A DNA stretch of 64,000 nt from Nibribacter ruber (GTDB lineage Bacteria > Bacteroidota > Bacteroidia > Cytophagales > Hymenobacteraceae), in NCBI RefSeq assembly GCF_009913235.1, contig NZ_CP047897.1:3409001-3473000 (forward strand), read 5' to 3'. Each line of letters begins with the position of its first letter. The first letter of the stretch is position 1. This document shows positions 62,701 through 64,000 of the stretch, piece by piece. A program made the position numbers and the translations under genes. The notes below the pieces were generated by a model. The model saw only the letters and a program-made list of their open reading frames with translations. It did no database searches and had not been told where the DNA came from.

Positions 62701-63299
62701 CCTTCGTATTTTACTTGTATGCTCTGGGACTTAGCGCCGGGGGCAAGCAGGAAATCGTACTTCAGTTGGCCGTCTTTCTCATACCAGGCCATGTCAATGC
62801 CGGTGTACACGTTTTGGTAGGTGACCTTCCGGAAGTTTCTAGCGCCTTTTCCCCAGCGGGCGGGGTTGTTGCCCAGATAGAAGTTGCTCACGCCGGGCGC
62901 CTGTTCCTGGCCTTGTACGTTGGGACCCACGGTGGCTCCTTGTAAGGTGACGGTATACGCGTGCCCCTTTCTCCTCTGGGGGGAGGCATCGCTTAAGGGA
63001 GCGTTGTCAGAAGTTGTTGGTTGGCCGTGGGTGTCAGGTAGCGGCTCCTGCAAGGCATACACAAACGCATTGCCCTGTAAAAACAGCCGCCCACCGGGCA
63101 CGGCCGCCGAAAAACGGACTTGCTTGGGCCACTGTCCCTTGTTTTCTGTAAACTCCAGTGCGCGCGCATCCTCTCCCTGAGAAGCCGGGGCCACCACAAA
63201 CGGCGTAGGCGCAATAGCAGGTGTCGTGTTTTTAGCGGGTGCCCAGGCAAGCGTTTGCCAAAGCAGGGAAAAGACAGAAAGGAGGGAGAGCAGATGCAT
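59767..63299 (-). pseudogene. Frameshifted SBBP/PKD-repeat protein with T9SS type B (gliding motility-associated) C-terminal domain
   Basis: The 5' part (63299 to about 61646) encodes a signal peptide (MHLLSLLSVFSLLWQTLAWA) and many SBBP-type beta-propeller repeats (DAAGNVYIASNTASADFP, DKALNVYVAGGTTS). The 3' part (about 61640 to 59767) continues the same repeats (GGTDGFVAKFNANG), then Ig/PKD modules (WDFGDGAQSTL) and the type B sorting domain (PNIFTPNDDGVNDTFVQRF). The two are joined by a one-base frameshift at a C6G3 run (61640-61648). Repaired, it would be about 1175 residues. It may be an assembly error, a true mutation or phase variation. Confidence 0.85.
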
Positions 63300-63362
63300 A
63301 GCCAGCGTAAGGTCAGGCTAAAAATAATCTAATTTAAGGAGAGTTGATAGTTTTTAAGCCTT

Positions 63363-63400
63363 CGTTTTTGGCTTCTTTTCTGGAAAACAGGCTAAAAACG
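63363..63400. repeat. 38-bp palindromic repeat, copy 26
   Basis: Left arm CGTTTTTGGCTTCTTTTC, right arm GAAAACAGGCTAAAAACG. The dyad extends outward to AGCCTTCG...CGAAGGCT (63357-63406). Confidence 0.88.
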
Positions 63401-63421
63401 AAGGCTTTCAGGAAGGAGGGC

Positions 63422-63967
63422 TTACCAGCCCAGTCGTTCTTTCAAGCTGGTGATGTGCGCTAAATGGTGCCGGCTGTGCCAGTCATACATGCCCACGGTC
63501 TGGAACAGGAACATCTCGCCGCCTTCTGGGTGCACAAAGGTGCGGTGCCACTGCGGGAACGTCATGGAACGCAACAGTAGGACCCAGCGCTGGTGCAGGG
63601 CGTCTAAGAGGTGCAAAGAGCTTTCAATGGGGGCCGTCTGGGCATCTGGTAGTTGGGCCCAGCCGTTCTCATCATAGGGTTTTATGACGGGGCGCTCCTC
63701 GGTTAAGGCCAGCCTGAAGCGGGTGTAGCTGTTCAGGTGGCTGTCTGGCAGGTGGTGCACCACTTGGCGTATGGTCCAGCCGCCGGGGCGGTAGGGCGTG
63801 TCTAACTGGGCCTCGGTGAGGCCTTCCACCGCGGCGCGCAGCTGGGCGGGCAGGGCGGCAATCACGTCAATGGATTGTTGGGTGAGCGTAGTCTGGTAAA
63901 CCGACGGTAATTCACAGCGTCCCACCGGGAAACGCAGTTGTTCAAGGGAAAGGGTAGGTGTTTCCAT
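63422..63967 (-). CDS. DinB/YfiT-like metal-dependent transferase or hydrolase
   Basis: The 181-residue protein fits the YfiT branch of the DinB superfamily: IRQVVHHLPDSHLNSYTRFR near residue 70 and WHSRHHLAHITSLKER at the C-terminus supply the metal-binding His residues. YfiT proteins are annotated as putative metal-dependent hydrolases or bacillithiol transferases. It is a single gene close to the window edge. Confidence 0.88.
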   Translation of the reverse strand: METPTLSLEQLRFPVGRCELPSVYQTTLTQQSIDVIAALPAQLRAAVEGLTEAQLDTPYRPGGWTIRQVVHHLPDSHLNSYTRFRLALTEERPVIKPYDENGWAQLPDAQTAPIESSLHLLDALHQRWVLLLRSMTFPQWHRTFVHPEGGEMFLFQTVGMYDWHSRHHLAHITSLKERLGW

Positions 63968-64000
63968 ACTCGCTAAGCTTAAGGGTTTACCAAATCTACC

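Noticed and set aside
1-64000. CRISPR arrays, prophage or insertion sequences
   Set aside because: No regularly spaced repeats of CRISPR type, no cas genes, and no transposase or integrase reading frame were seen.

Overview
The window looks like chromosome of a Bacteroidota bacterium, most likely Cytophagales/Hymenobacteraceae (Rufibacter- or Pontibacter-like). This rests on two T9SS sorting tails (type A and type B), promoters of the Bacteroidota form (-7 TAnnTTTG, no Shine-Dalgarno), LytTR signalling, Por-type beta-barrels and a DUF5706 (Pycsar-effector-like) protein. The genus is inference. No transposase, integrase, CRISPR array or prophage genes were seen.

Layout. 1-733: a long structured repeat (copy A) and a promoter with spaced direct repeats. 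734-3412: LiaF-like membrane protein, LytS-like kinase and LytTR regulator. 3671-10543: TetR, TolC, membrane-fusion and RND efflux genes ending in an acyl-carrier-like protein whose usual serine is threonine. 11181-18911: mixed housekeeping and envelope genes (YgjP-type peptidase, DUF1232, NlpC/P60, small zincin, two thioredoxin-fold proteins, DJ-1/PfpI, beta-barrel, HDAC-like deacetylase). 19003-22314: a flavoprotein, type III polyketide synthase and methyltransferase operon, plausibly for phenolic lipids or alkylquinones. 22477-26527: a solo T9SS tail protein, tRNA-Arg(CCU), a small AT-hook-like protein, a cyclase-fold DUF2652 protein and, convergent with it, an HD-PycTM protein. 26929-31853: a very large metallophosphoesterase/outer-membrane fusion and a beta-barrel. 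31980-36979: ppk1, sixA, hflX and a membrane cytochrome c. 37121-46943: glycosyltransferase, rfbC, murF, T9SS VCBS protein, amidase, nucleotidase, aminotransferase and uracil-DNA glycosylase. 47052-58009: a disordered protein with a 34-aa membrane partner, a 50-aa secreted peptide, a response regulator, a multi-PAS kinase, mfd and a kinase-less PAS protein with a CZB-like neighbour. 58067-63967: msrA, a membrane protein, a frameshifted T9SS type B protein and a DinB/YfiT enzyme.

The most striking signals are two repeat families that the genes do not explain. The first is a 38-bp near-perfect palindrome. I count 26 copies, about one per 2.5 kb; roughly half lie within 10 bp of a stop codon and four lie inside or across the ends of reading frames. 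The second is a roughly 430-460-bp repeat in three copies (78-505, 14557-15016, 44643-45092). Its hairpins are kept by compensatory base changes, including one 9-bp stem whose sequence differs almost completely between copies while pairing is preserved. That is the pattern of a structured RNA or a structure-dependent mobile element.
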